Source: Guyparkeria sp. SCN-R1
GTDB taxonomy: Bacteria > Pseudomonadota > Gammaproteobacteria > Halothiobacillales > Halothiobacillaceae
DNA: 64,000 nucleotides
Reading direction: 5' to 3'
Assembly (NCBI RefSeq): GCF_003932495.1
Contig: NZ_QZMT01000001.1
Location: forward strand, 62,001 to 126,000
The position numbers and the translations under genes were made by a program. Below the pieces are notes generated by a model. It had not been told where the DNA came from. It saw only the letters and a list, made by a program, of their open reading frames with translations, and did no database searches. How positions within the stretch are numbered: position 1 is the stretch's first letter; each line of letters starts with the position of its first letter. Shown piece after piece: positions 33,050-40,995 of this stretch.

Positions 33050-34737
33050 GTCAGATCGGTGAAGGCAAGACGACGATCGAGTCGCTAGGTCGCCTGCTGG
33101 GCAGTGCCGACGGCAAGGCCGGGCGGCTGGCCGCAGGCCTTGGCGGCGGTGGGCGCGAGGAGTTCGCGCGCCTGATGGCCTCCGCGCAGGGGCGTCTCAA
33201 GACGGACGGTGAGGGCGGTTTGTCGCGCGGCGCGGCCGCCTCGTCGGAGAGTCTGGCGATGGCCGGGCAAGGTGTCGGCGGGGATGGGGGCGACTTCGAG
33301 CAGGCGCTCGCGGGGTTGGCCGATCAACTGGCCCAGTTGCGCGAGGCGCTTGCCGGCCGGTCGCAGGGCGCGGCCCAGTCGGGTGAGAAGGCCACCACGG
33401 AGATCGGTCGCGAGGTTCAGTCGGCACTGGATGAACTGGCCGGGCTGCTCGACGGTCGTGGCGCCCGCCTGAACGGCGCGTCGGGAGACGGCGGTGCGCA
33501 GGGCCGTTGGGATGGCTCCGCCGATGCTTCGGGCAATGGTCTGGGCAGGTCGTCGGGCGCCGATTGGCGTGGTGGTGACGGGGCCGTCGCTAGCTTGGCC
33601 GGTGGTTCGTCTAACCCTGCCGGTGGGGTGGCGGATGACCTGATGGCCGGGCTGGGCGATCAGATGAAGGAGCTGACCGATGCCCTTGGCCGTTTGCGCC
33701 AATCGATCGGTGATGCCGCGTCACCGTCGCCGGAGGCATTGCAAGGTCTGGCGGACCGCCTGGCCGCGCTGCGTGACGGTCTGGCCGATGCGCAGTCCGA
33801 GGGTGGTGCCATGGCGCCGGGTCTCCTCGGCCAGTTGCAGGCACTCGAGCAAGCCGTGCGCCGTGCCGAGTCGGCCGCTAGCGGAGAGGCACGAGTCGCC
33901 CAGGGTCTGGCGGCGTCTCGTGGCGAGGGTCAGTCATCCTGGGAGGGTTTCTGGCGCTTTGCCGAGAATGGCCGCCGACCGAACGAGTCGGCCCGGTTGG
34001 TCGGTGGTGCTGCAAGTGAGGTGAAGCGAGATGCCGATTGGACCGGTGGGCCGGTGAGTGCCGCCCTGGGTCTGACCGGGCGCGAGCCATCCCAGGCTGA
34101 GCGTGAGCGGGTACCGCTGACCCATTGGTCGTCGCTGAACGGGTTGGAGGGGCGCCAGGCGCGTTCCGAGGCGGATCTCGCGTCCGGTGCCGCCCAAACC
34201 GCGTCGACGGGCCTGGGTGCCAGCCCGGCGTCGATGTCGTCCGGCGGCAGCCCGGCGGGGGGCATATTCACGGGTCAGGCGGCAGTCGGTACGCCCAATC
34301 CGCAGATGCCCGCCCAACTGGGCCAGCAGATCCAGTGGATGGTCGGCAAGGGCGTCTCCAAGGCCAGCATCGAGTTGAGGCCCGCGGATCTGGGTCCGCT
34401 GAAGATTGCCATCGAGACCCAGGGCGATGAGACCCGTATCGCACTGACGGCAACCAATGCCACCGCCCAAGGCTTGCTCGAGCAGCAGTTGCCGCGGTTG
34501 AAAGAGTGGTTGCAGGAAGCGGGGCTGGCCAATAGCGAAGTCGAGGTTGGGCTCGGCCAGGAAAGCGATTTCGGTCAACAGCTGGCCGATGCCGACGATG
34601 ATGGTCAGGGCGGCGCGGGTGGTGAGTCCGATGACGGCGCTCAGAGTGGCCAGACGGCCATGGCCAGCGCCGACGGCACGGATGACTTGGATGAGGAATC
34701 GATCCAGGGGCGCCTGGTCCTCGATCTCTTTGCCTGA
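33046..34737 (+). CDS. fliK: Flagellar hook-length control protein FliK
   Basis: A 563-residue secreted ruler that stops hook growth and switches export specificity through FlhB. The first 400 residues are low-complexity, rich in Gly, Ala, Ser and Gln with heptad-like DALGRLRQSI segments. The conserved C-domain (about 420-510) has KASIELRPADLGPLKIAIETQGDETRI and LPRLKEWLQEAGL. It is the last gene of the run from fliE; the usual fliLMNOPQR do not follow. Confidence 0.9.
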   Translation: MSQIGEGKTTIESLGRLLGSADGKAGRLAAGLGGGGREEFARLMASAQGRLKTDGEGGLSRGAAASSESLAMAGQGVGGDGGDFEQALAGLADQLAQLREALAGRSQGAAQSGEKATTEIGREVQSALDELAGLLDGRGARLNGASGDGGAQGRWDGSADASGNGLGRSSGADWRGGDGAVASLAGGSSNPAGGVADDLMAGLGDQMKELTDALGRLRQSIGDAASPSPEALQGLADRLAALRDGLADAQSEGGAMAPGLLGQLQALEQAVRRAESAASGEARVAQGLAASRGEGQSSWEGFWRFAENGRRPNESARLVGGAASEVKRDADWTGGPVSAALGLTGREPSQAERERVPLTHWSSLNGLEGRQARSEADLASGAAQTASTGLGASPASMSSGGSPAGGIFTGQAAVGTPNPQMPAQLGQQIQWMVGKGVSKASIELRPADLGPLKIAIETQGDETRIALTATNATAQGLLEQQLPRLKEWLQEAGLANSEVEVGLGQESDFGQQLADADDDGQGGAGGESDDGAQSGQTAMASADGTDDLDEESIQGRLVLDLFA

Positions 34738-34821
34738 TCGTGCCGTCCTCAGAGTGGCTGACGTCGGGATGTGACGTTGCGCGCCGGCTGACACCGAGAT
34801 AAGACAAGCCGTGCTTTTATT

Positions 34822-34845
34822 AAGGGGTCGCCTTGCGGCCCTTTT
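34822..34845 (+). terminator. Probable terminator of the fliE-fliK operon
   Basis: AAGGGGTCGC (34822-34831) pairs with GCGGCCCTTT from 34835 through two G-U pairs, with loop CTT and a short T-run. It lies 85 bp after fliK. Confidence 0.55.
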
Positions 34846-35012
34846 GGCTATCTGCCGGCCGACTACTTAATGCATTTTGTCGTGACAATCGTCGTTCCGA
34901 CCGAAAATAAGTGGCAGGCCGTTTCACGGTTTTCGATGAGGAGATGGTTTCGCCGGAACCTTTCAGGTAATCGCGAGGTTTTCACAGGGCGGCGATTATG
35001 GCTCGTCAGGCG

Positions 35013-35041
35013 TTGACCTGTTTGATTTAATGGGCTAGATT
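35013..35041 (+). promoter_or_regulatory. Candidate promoter of the H-NS gene
   Basis: TTGACC at 35013-35018 and TAGATT at 35036-35041 are 17 bases apart, about 105 bp upstream of the start codon, implying a leader of roughly 100 bases. Confidence 0.5.
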
Positions 35042-35148
35042 CCCGAAGCATTAGGCCGGGCCATGGAAAGCGCGGCTTTCTCCGGAACGAATGTGGATTC
35101 GAGTGAATCCCATTCCGGTCATTACTTTTTTCAGGGGTACCTATCCAG

Positions 35149-35472
35149 ATGAGTCAATTCGACGTAAAGAACCTTTCCGCCGATGAACTGAAGAAACTGG
35201 TCAATGACGCCGAGCAGGCCCTGCGCGAGCGCAGCAAGCAGCGCGTCATGGAGTTGCGCCGCGAGGCCGAGGCGCTGGCCAGCGAGCTCAACACCACCGT
35301 GGCCGATATCTTTGGTCTGGAGAAGGGCAGCAAGCAGTCGGGCAAGAAGTTGCCGGCCAAGTACATGAACCCGGCCAACCCGTCGCAGACCTGGTCGGGG
35401 CGTGGCAAGCGGCCCAACTGGCTGGTCGATGAGCTCAACAAGGGCAAGAAGCTCGAGGACTTCCGCATCTGA
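35149..35472 (+). CDS. hns: H-NS family nucleoid-associated protein
   Basis: A 107-residue DNA-binding protein. The N-terminal 60 residues form the charged coiled-coil oligomerisation region (ELKKLVNDAEQALRERSKQ). The C-terminal domain has the DNA-binding loop YMNPANPSQTWSGRGKRPNWL. Such proteins silence AT-rich, often acquired DNA. It is monocistronic, with its own promoter candidate and a strong terminator. The symbol follows the family; it may be one of several paralogs in the genome. Confidence 0.9.
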   Translation: MSQFDVKNLSADELKKLVNDAEQALRERSKQRVMELRREAEALASELNTTVADIFGLEKGSKQSGKKLPAKYMNPANPSQTWSGRGKRPNWLVDELNKGKKLEDFRI

Positions 35473-35533
35473 ATCATTGGCCCCGGTGTTTGATCGGGGT
35501 GCGGCGAATCGTTTCGACGATTCGGTCGAAAAG

Positions 35534-35563
35534 AAAGGCCCTGCCAAACGGCAGGGCCTTTTT
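35534..35563 (+). terminator. Intrinsic terminator after the H-NS gene
   Basis: A perfect 12-bp stem AAAGGCCCTGCC / GGCAGGGCCTTT with an AAAC loop and five T residues, 60 bp after the stop. It could also stop leftward transcripts. Confidence 0.9.
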
Positions 35564-35591
35564 GCATGTGATCCGATTGTATGCGATTCGA

Positions 35592-36755
35592 TTAGCCTTG
35601 CTGCTTGATGCGTTGGGTGAGCCATTCCGGTGGTTTGTCGATTTTATCCAGGCAATGTCGCGCGGCGCGTTCGATCACGCCGTGCTCGTGATAAAGCCCT
35701 TCTTTCTCGGCCCATTCGCGCACTTCCTCTTCGAGGATGCCGTGGTGTTTCGCCACGCTGATTAGCTGAACCACGCCGTCACGGTGCCATTTCGCTTGGG
35801 TCTGGCTTTTCTCCTGCTGGCTTTCGGCGACGGCTACCGAGGCGGCGGCAATTAACGACGCGCTCTCGTCCCGGCGAGCTGAATCGCTTCCCAGCAGCCT
35901 GGCGGCCAGTGGGCAGGTGACCTCGGCGGGGGCGCGCAGCGATAGGGCGGCCGTGAACGCCAGCAGCAGATGTTGTGGGTCGTTGCCGGCCTGGTCGACG
36001 AGTCGGTTGAGTACCGTGCGGTAGTCGCCAGCGCGGACCATCAGGGCGATGCCGCGGTCGCGCAGGTCCGGGTCGAGCTGGTCGCCGAGTCGATCGAGTA
36101 CCCGTTGCCACAGGCCCAGGCGTTTCTCGTCGAGATGGGGCGAGAGAATCTCCACGGCCTCTTCGGCGCCGCCCTGTTCGACCAGTTGCTCTATCAGGGT
36201 GTCGGCCGCGTGTTCCAACCACGTCGGATCGTCGCAGCGGGCGGCCGTTTCCACGGCTTGTGTCAGGACCGGGATGGCCTTGAACAGGCTCCCCTGACGA
36301 CGGAGCAGGGTGGCCAGGTCTAGGTGCACCTGGGTGGCGATTTCCGGCGGCAGGGTCGCGAATTCCGGATGGGCGACCAGATCGCGAAGTCGGGTGGTTG
36401 CCTCTGCCACCTTCCCCCGCGCGGCCAGGGCCAGGGCCAGGGTGTGCGTCAATCCGGCGTCCCAGGCCTCGCCCAGCAAGCCCTCGGCCAGGTCGCTGGC
36501 TTCCTGCAATTGCCCCTCGCCGATAAGGGTCACGGCGAGACCGTCGCCGATCTCGAATCGGCGCGGGTCGTGGCAATGACGCATCCAGTCGAGTAGCCAC
36601 GGCAGTTCGTCACGAGCGATGCGATCGGTCTGCCAAGCCTGTTCGTAGTACCAGTCGATCACGTCTGCGGCCTGATCACAGTCCACGCGACTGGTGGCTG
36701 GTTCGGCCATTTGGCTGCACAGGGTGTCGAGAGGGGCGGGGAGCGATTCGGGCAT
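35592..36755 (-). CDS. Alpha-helical repeat (TPR-like) protein of unknown function
   Basis: A 387-residue protein without a signal peptide or membrane segment. It consists of repeated helix pairs resembling degenerate tetratricopeptide repeats, for example LEHAADTLIEQLVEQGGAEEAVEIL and LALALAARGKVAEATTRLRDLV. The C-terminal segment VVQLISVAKHHGILEEEVREWAEKEGLYHEHGVIE has a helix-turn-helix-like look, and WLTQRIKQQG closes the protein. A scaffold or interaction role is likely, but I cannot name the family. It stands alone between the H-NS gene and rnpB. The ribosome-binding site is weak; the start at 36755 is the longest ATG. Confidence 0.72.
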   Translation of the reverse strand: MPESLPAPLDTLCSQMAEPATSRVDCDQAADVIDWYYEQAWQTDRIARDELPWLLDWMRHCHDPRRFEIGDGLAVTLIGEGQLQEASDLAEGLLGEAWDAGLTHTLALALAARGKVAEATTRLRDLVAHPEFATLPPEIATQVHLDLATLLRRQGSLFKAIPVLTQAVETAARCDDPTWLEHAADTLIEQLVEQGGAEEAVEILSPHLDEKRLGLWQRVLDRLGDQLDPDLRDRGIALMVRAGDYRTVLNRLVDQAGNDPQHLLLAFTAALSLRAPAEVTCPLAARLLGSDSARRDESASLIAAASVAVAESQQEKSQTQAKWHRDGVVQLISVAKHHGILEEEVREWAEKEGLYHEHGVIERAARHCLDKIDKPPEWLTQRIKQQG

Positions 36756-36850
36756 GGCTGGGCTCGAGGCAAGGGTGTGATCTGAACGGTTTCGGTGTTC
36801 GAAGTCTACCGGACTCGCCCCTGGATGACGGCGCTCGAATCACGCTCGCC

Positions 36851-36878
36851 TCGACACCGCCTGCGGTTTCTTTATACT
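36851..36878 (+). promoter_or_regulatory. Promoter of rnpB
   Basis: TCGACA (36851-36856) and TATACT (36873-36878) are separated by 16 bases. The first RNA base would fall about 8-10 bases later, matching the predicted 5' end of RNase P RNA. Confidence 0.7.
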
Positions 36879-36886
36879 CCGCCGCC

Positions 36887-37239
<353 letters not shown>

Positions 37240-37598
37240 ACCCCATTATTGTGTTTTCGGCGGAACGGTCCCGTTTCCGCCGGCGAACGCGGCTGATCGA
37301 AGCCCTGCCGACTTGGCGGACACGCTCGACTCCACGCGCGGCACCCGTACCCGATTTCCTCCCACTTTCCCCCACCGGCACTTCGGTGCGCCGGGATGCG
37401 GCTGCGCACATCCTCGTGCGCTTTGTTATCTATGCGCGGTAACCCCCTGTTTTTATCTGGAAACAGCGTCCCGATTTCCCTTCCTTTGTTGGCTAACTCC
37501 TTGTGGTCAAAAGAAAAATGCCGCCATTTGCTTGATAGCCCTGTTGCCTGGGGCTATAGTGCGCGCAGGTGTAGAAAAGTGGGAAAAAGTGGGAAAAA
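37240..37598. other. 359-bp region between rnpB and mraZ
   Basis: No gene is supported. Directly after rnpB lies a CGGCGGAA...TTCCGCCG hairpin (37258-37282) without a T-run, perhaps the RNA's 3' boundary. The right end carries the mraZ promoter and the MraZ boxes. The stretch around 37440-37545 is relatively A/T-rich. Confidence 0.5.
37532..37560 (+). promoter_or_regulatory. Sigma-70 promoter of mraZ and the dcw cluster
   Basis: TTGATA (37532-37537) and TATAGT (37555-37560) with a perfect 17-base spacer. Initiation near 37567 would give a leader of only about 30 bases, most of it occupied by MraZ boxes. Confidence 0.8.
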
Positions 37599-37603
37599 GT
37601 GTT
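37576..37603 (+). promoter_or_regulatory. MraZ operator: three boxes at 10-bp spacing
   Basis: AAAGTGGG occurs at 37576-37583 and 37586-37593, and a partial AAAGTGTT at 37596-37603. Direct repeats with a GTGGG core every 10 bp are the known MraZ binding pattern. The third box contains the GTG start codon of mraZ, so binding would block both transcription and ribosome access. Confidence 0.78.
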
Positions 37604-38051
37604 CCGAGGCATCACCAACCTGAATCTCGACGCCAAAGGTCGCCTGGCCATGCCCACGCGTCATCGGGAGGCGTTTGCCCAAGATGAGAACCAACTGATC
37701 CTCACCATCGACACGCAGGAACACTGCCTCCTTATCTACCCGCTGGCGACCTGGTTGGAAATCGAGAAACAGATCGATGCCCTGCCGTCCTTCAACAAGA
37801 CCGCCAACCGCATCAAGCGGATGTTGATCGGTCACGCCACCCAGGTCGAATTCGACTCGGCCGGCCGTATTGTCATTCCCCCCGCGCTGCGCGCCCACGC
37901 GAAGCTGGAAAAACCGGCCGTGCTGGTCGGGCAGGGCAAGAAGCTCGAGCTCTGGTCGCAGCCACTGTGGAGCCAGATGACCGAGGAGTTCCTCGACCAG
38001 TCCGACGAGGACGACCAACTGCCCACGGCCCTGGAGACCCTGTCGCTATGA
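37599..38051 (+). CDS. mraZ: Transcriptional regulator MraZ
   Basis: A 150-residue double AbrB-like protein that represses the division and wall cluster and its own gene. Both conserved repeats are present: LDAKGRLAMPTRHRE near residue 10 and FDSAGRIVIPPALRAHA near residue 86. It starts with GTG at 37599; family alignment (MFRGITNLNLD) requires this start although no good ribosome-binding site precedes it. GGGAAAAA from the operator box is the only candidate. It overlaps rsmH by 4 bases. Confidence 0.95.
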   Translation: MFRGITNLNLDAKGRLAMPTRHREAFAQDENQLILTIDTQEHCLLIYPLATWLEIEKQIDALPSFNKTANRIKRMLIGHATQVEFDSAGRIVIPPALRAHAKLEKPAVLVGQGKKLELWSQPLWSQMTEEFLDQSDEDDQLPTALETLSL

Positions 38052-38971
38052 CCTTCGATGCCAGCCACGACACGGTGCTGCGCGACGAGGCGGTTGATAA
38101 CCTGGTCACCGACTCGGCTGGCATCTATGTGGATGGCACCTTCGGTCGTGGCGGCCACAGCCGCGCCATTCTGGCGAAGCTATCCGCGAAGGGGCGACTG
38201 GTCGGTTTCGATCGCGATGCCGAAGCCGCGGACAGTGCGGCCCGGCTCGCCGACGAGGATTCTCGCTTCTCCTTTATCAAGGCCTCCTTTTCCGGCTGGG
38301 GCGAGGCCCTGGCCGAGCACGGCATCGACCAGCCGGTGGACGGCGTGATGTTCGATCTGGGCGTGTCCTCCCCGCAGCTCGATCAGGCCGAGCGCGGTTT
38401 TTCGTTCCGATTCGACGGTCCGCTGGACATGCGGATGGACCAAAGCCACGGGCCGTCGGCGGCCGACTGGCTGGCGGTCGCCGAGGAAGAGGAGATCCGT
38501 GACGTGCTGTTCCGGCTCGGCGAGGAACGCTTCGCCCGTCGGATCGCCGCCGGCATCGTTGACCGTCGCGAGCAAGCCCCGCTGACCCGCACGACTGACC
38601 TCGTGGATTGCGTCGTCGCGGCCATCCCGAGGCGCGACCCAAACAAGCATCCGGCCACCCGCACGTTCCAGGCGATCCGGCTCTATATAAACAAGGAACT
38701 CGACGAGATCACCCGGGCCCTCGAGCAGGCGCTCGAGCACCTCGCGCCGGGTGGCCGGCTGGTGGTGATCAGCTTCCATTCGCTCGAGGACCGTATCGTC
38801 AAACGCTTCATCCGCGATCACAGCACGGCCGGCAAGGATTTCTTCGGCAACCCGGTCGGCGAGGTGGCGTTGAAGAAAGTCGGCAAGGCCATTCGCGCCG
38901 GCCGCGAGGAAACCGCCAAGAACCCGCGTGCACGCAGCGCGATCATGCGGGTCGCGGAGCGCACGTCATGA
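38048..38971 (+). CDS. rsmH: 16S rRNA m4C1402 methyltransferase
   Basis: A 307-residue SAM-dependent enzyme that N4-methylates C1402 in the ribosomal P site. Motifs are YVDGTFGRGGHSRAIL near residue 27, the GVMFDLGVSSPQLDQAERGFSF core, and RTFQAIRLYINKELD and VISFHSLEDRIVKRF near the end. The ATG at 38048 overlaps the mraZ stop; the frame extending upstream to 37967 lies inside mraZ. Confidence 0.97.
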   Translation: MTFDASHDTVLRDEAVDNLVTDSAGIYVDGTFGRGGHSRAILAKLSAKGRLVGFDRDAEAADSAARLADEDSRFSFIKASFSGWGEALAEHGIDQPVDGVMFDLGVSSPQLDQAERGFSFRFDGPLDMRMDQSHGPSAADWLAVAEEEEIRDVLFRLGEERFARRIAAGIVDRREQAPLTRTTDLVDCVVAAIPRRDPNKHPATRTFQAIRLYINKELDEITRALEQALEHLAPGGRLVVISFHSLEDRIVKRFIRDHSTAGKDFFGNPVGEVALKKVGKAIRAGREETAKNPRARSAIMRVAERTS

Positions 38972-39228
38972 GGGCGGTCAATCTCTTCTTGCTGGTGCTG
39001 GTTGTCTCGAGCGCCCTCGCGGTGGTGGTGCTGGTGGCCGAGGATCGGCGACTGACCCAGCAGATCGCCGTGGCGCGGGACGGCATCGAACGTCTCGAAG
39101 GGACCTATGCCGAGCTGCAGCTCGAAGAGGGCACGTTGACCGCCCAGGGGCGGATCGAACGTATCGCGACTGAAGACCTCGGCATGCGTCCGCCGGCCGA
39201 GGATCAGATCACGGTGGTGTTCCGATGA
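38968..39228 (+). CDS. ftsL: Cell division protein FtsL
   Basis: An 86-residue bitopic membrane protein of the FtsQLB divisome activator. It has a short N-terminus, one membrane helix (about residues 5-25) and a periplasmic coiled coil (RRLTQQIAVARDGIERLEGTYAEL) ending in RIERIATEDLGMRPP. It was assigned by this architecture and by position between rsmH and ftsI, overlapping both by 4 bases. Confidence 0.92.
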   Translation: MRAVNLFLLVLVVSSALAVVVLVAEDRRLTQQIAVARDGIERLEGTYAELQLEEGTLTAQGRIERIATEDLGMRPPAEDQITVVFR

Positions 39229-40994
39229 AGGCGGCCTGGGCATTTATTACCCGTTGGGCCACCTGGCTGGGCGTGCGCTGGCGTGCGGGTGTCGTGCTGA
39301 TGGTGTTTGCGTTCGCGGCAGTCATGCTGCTCGGTCGGGCGGTGCAGTTGCAGGTCACCGAACGGGATTTCTATGCCGAGCAGGGCGGTGATCGCCAACA
39401 GCGCGTACAGACCATTGCGGCCCATCGCGGCATGATCACCGATCGCCACGGCGAGCCGTTGGCCATCAGCGTCGCGATGCACGCGATCTGGATCGACCCC
39501 AAGGTGATCGGCGCCCACCCCGAGGCGGTCACCCGGCTGGCGAAAATCCTCGATCAGCCTGCCGCCGAGTTGCAGCGGCGGGTACGTGAATACGGCTCGC
39601 GCCGGTTCCTGTACGTCGCCCGCCAGGTGCGCCCGAGCCTCGCCGAGGCGGTGCGTGCGGCCAAGCTGCCGGGCGTGGGTCTCAAGCGTGAATACAAGCG
39701 TTTCTATCCGACCGCGGACGTCACCGCGCCGCTGCTGGGCTTTGCCAATATCGACGACGAGGGGCTGGCCGGCATCGAGCTGAGTTTCGACGAGCTGCTA
39801 GCCGGTACCCCGGGCAAGCGACGCATCCTCAAGGACGGTGATGGTCGCGAGATTGTCGACCTGGGCGTGGTTCAGGCCGCGCGGCCGGGGCAGGATCTCG
39901 CCCTCTCCATCGATCGGCGGTTGCAATACCTTGCGTATCGCGAACTATCGCGTGCAGTCGAGGAGCATGATGCGCTGGGTGGATCGGCCACCCTGATGAA
40001 CGTGGCCACCGGCGAGGTGTTGGCCATGGCCAGTGCGCCGTCGTTCAACCCGAACAATCGGGCCGCGATCGACCCGTCGCTTACCCGTCACCACTCGATA
40101 GTCGATCAGTTCGAGCCGGGTTCGGCGGTCAAGCCTTTTACCGTGGCCGCTGCGCTCGCCAGCGGTCGATGGCAGCCGTCCGATACCGTCGACACGGCCC
40201 CGGGCTATCGTCGGGTCGGTGGCTTTACCATCCACGATCACCGCAATTACGGCACGCTGGACATGACCGGCCTGCTGGAGAAATCGAGCAACATCGGTGC
40301 GAGCATGCTGGCCGAGGACCTCGGGGCCCAGGTCATCTGGAACACCTACCGGGGGCTGGGCTTCGGGCAGGTCACCGGCGTGGGTTTCCCGGGCGAGGCC
40401 TCCGGCTCGCTCAGCCTGTGGCGCGACTGGCGTGTGGCCGACACGGCCGCACACAGCTACGGCTATGGACTGGCGGTTACGCCGTTGCAACTGGCCTCGG
40501 CCTATGTCGCACTAGGCAATGGCGGTCAGTTCGTGGCACCCAGCCTGTTGCGCCTGGACGACCCACCCGAAACGCGGCCGGTGTTCGAGCCCGAAGTAGC
40601 CGACCGCGTGGTCGGCATGTTGCGTTCCGTGGTTTCGCCGACCGGCACCGCACCCGAGGCTGCCGTAACCGGCTTCCAGGTTGCCGGCAAGACCGGCACC
40701 GTGCGACGCCTGGGCGAGGGCGGCTACTCCCGAACCGACTACAACACTGTCTTTGCCGGCCTGGCTCCGGCGAGCGATCCGCGGCTGGCCCTGGTCGTCG
40801 TCCTGCATCGGCCCAATGCCGGCAAGGTCTATGCCGGCGATGTCGCCGCACCCGTCTTCCAGCGGGTGATGAGCGGTGCGCTGCGCATGCTCAATATCCG
40901 CCCGGACAACCTGCCGGAACTGCCTGCCGGGCAGATTGCCGGGGACCTGCCGTCCGTGGTGGCCGACTCCAATCGATCCCGGGAGGCTGGCTGA
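39225..40994 (+). CDS. ftsI: Peptidoglycan transpeptidase FtsI (PBP3)
   Basis: A 589-residue class B penicillin-binding protein that cross-links septal peptidoglycan. It has one N-terminal membrane helix (about residues 20-40), then the dimerisation domain (HRGMITDRHGEPLAISV) and the transpeptidase domain. The catalytic motifs are GSAVKPF with the active serine near residue 299, KSSNIG, and AGKTGTVRR. Overlaps ftsL by 4 bases; murE begins 2 bases after the stop. Confidence 0.97.
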   Translation: MKAAWAFITRWATWLGVRWRAGVVLMVFAFAAVMLLGRAVQLQVTERDFYAEQGGDRQQRVQTIAAHRGMITDRHGEPLAISVAMHAIWIDPKVIGAHPEAVTRLAKILDQPAAELQRRVREYGSRRFLYVARQVRPSLAEAVRAAKLPGVGLKREYKRFYPTADVTAPLLGFANIDDEGLAGIELSFDELLAGTPGKRRILKDGDGREIVDLGVVQAARPGQDLALSIDRRLQYLAYRELSRAVEEHDALGGSATLMNVATGEVLAMASAPSFNPNNRAAIDPSLTRHHSIVDQFEPGSAVKPFTVAAALASGRWQPSDTVDTAPGYRRVGGFTIHDHRNYGTLDMTGLLEKSSNIGASMLAEDLGAQVIWNTYRGLGFGQVTGVGFPGEASGSLSLWRDWRVADTAAHSYGYGLAVTPLQLASAYVALGNGGQFVAPSLLRLDDPPETRPVFEPEVADRVVGMLRSVVSPTGTAPEAAVTGFQVAGKTGTVRRLGEGGYSRTDYNTVFAGLAPASDPRLALVVVLHRPNAGKVYAGDVAAPVFQRVMSGALRMLNIRPDNLPELPAGQIAGDLPSVVADSNRSREAG

Positions 40995-40995
40995 C

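Larger units (their letters stand above)
34738..35148. other. 411-bp intergenic region before the H-NS gene
   Basis: No gene is supported. The part from about 34805 to 35110 is markedly A/T-rich for this genome. It holds a likely fliK terminator at 34822-34845 and a candidate hns promoter at 35013-35041. AT-rich DNA upstream of an H-NS gene would suit autoregulation. Confidence 0.5.

Noticed and set aside
37576-37603. A CRISPR-like or other short-period repeat array
   Set aside because: Only three 10-bp units with the GTGGG core; this is the MraZ operator.
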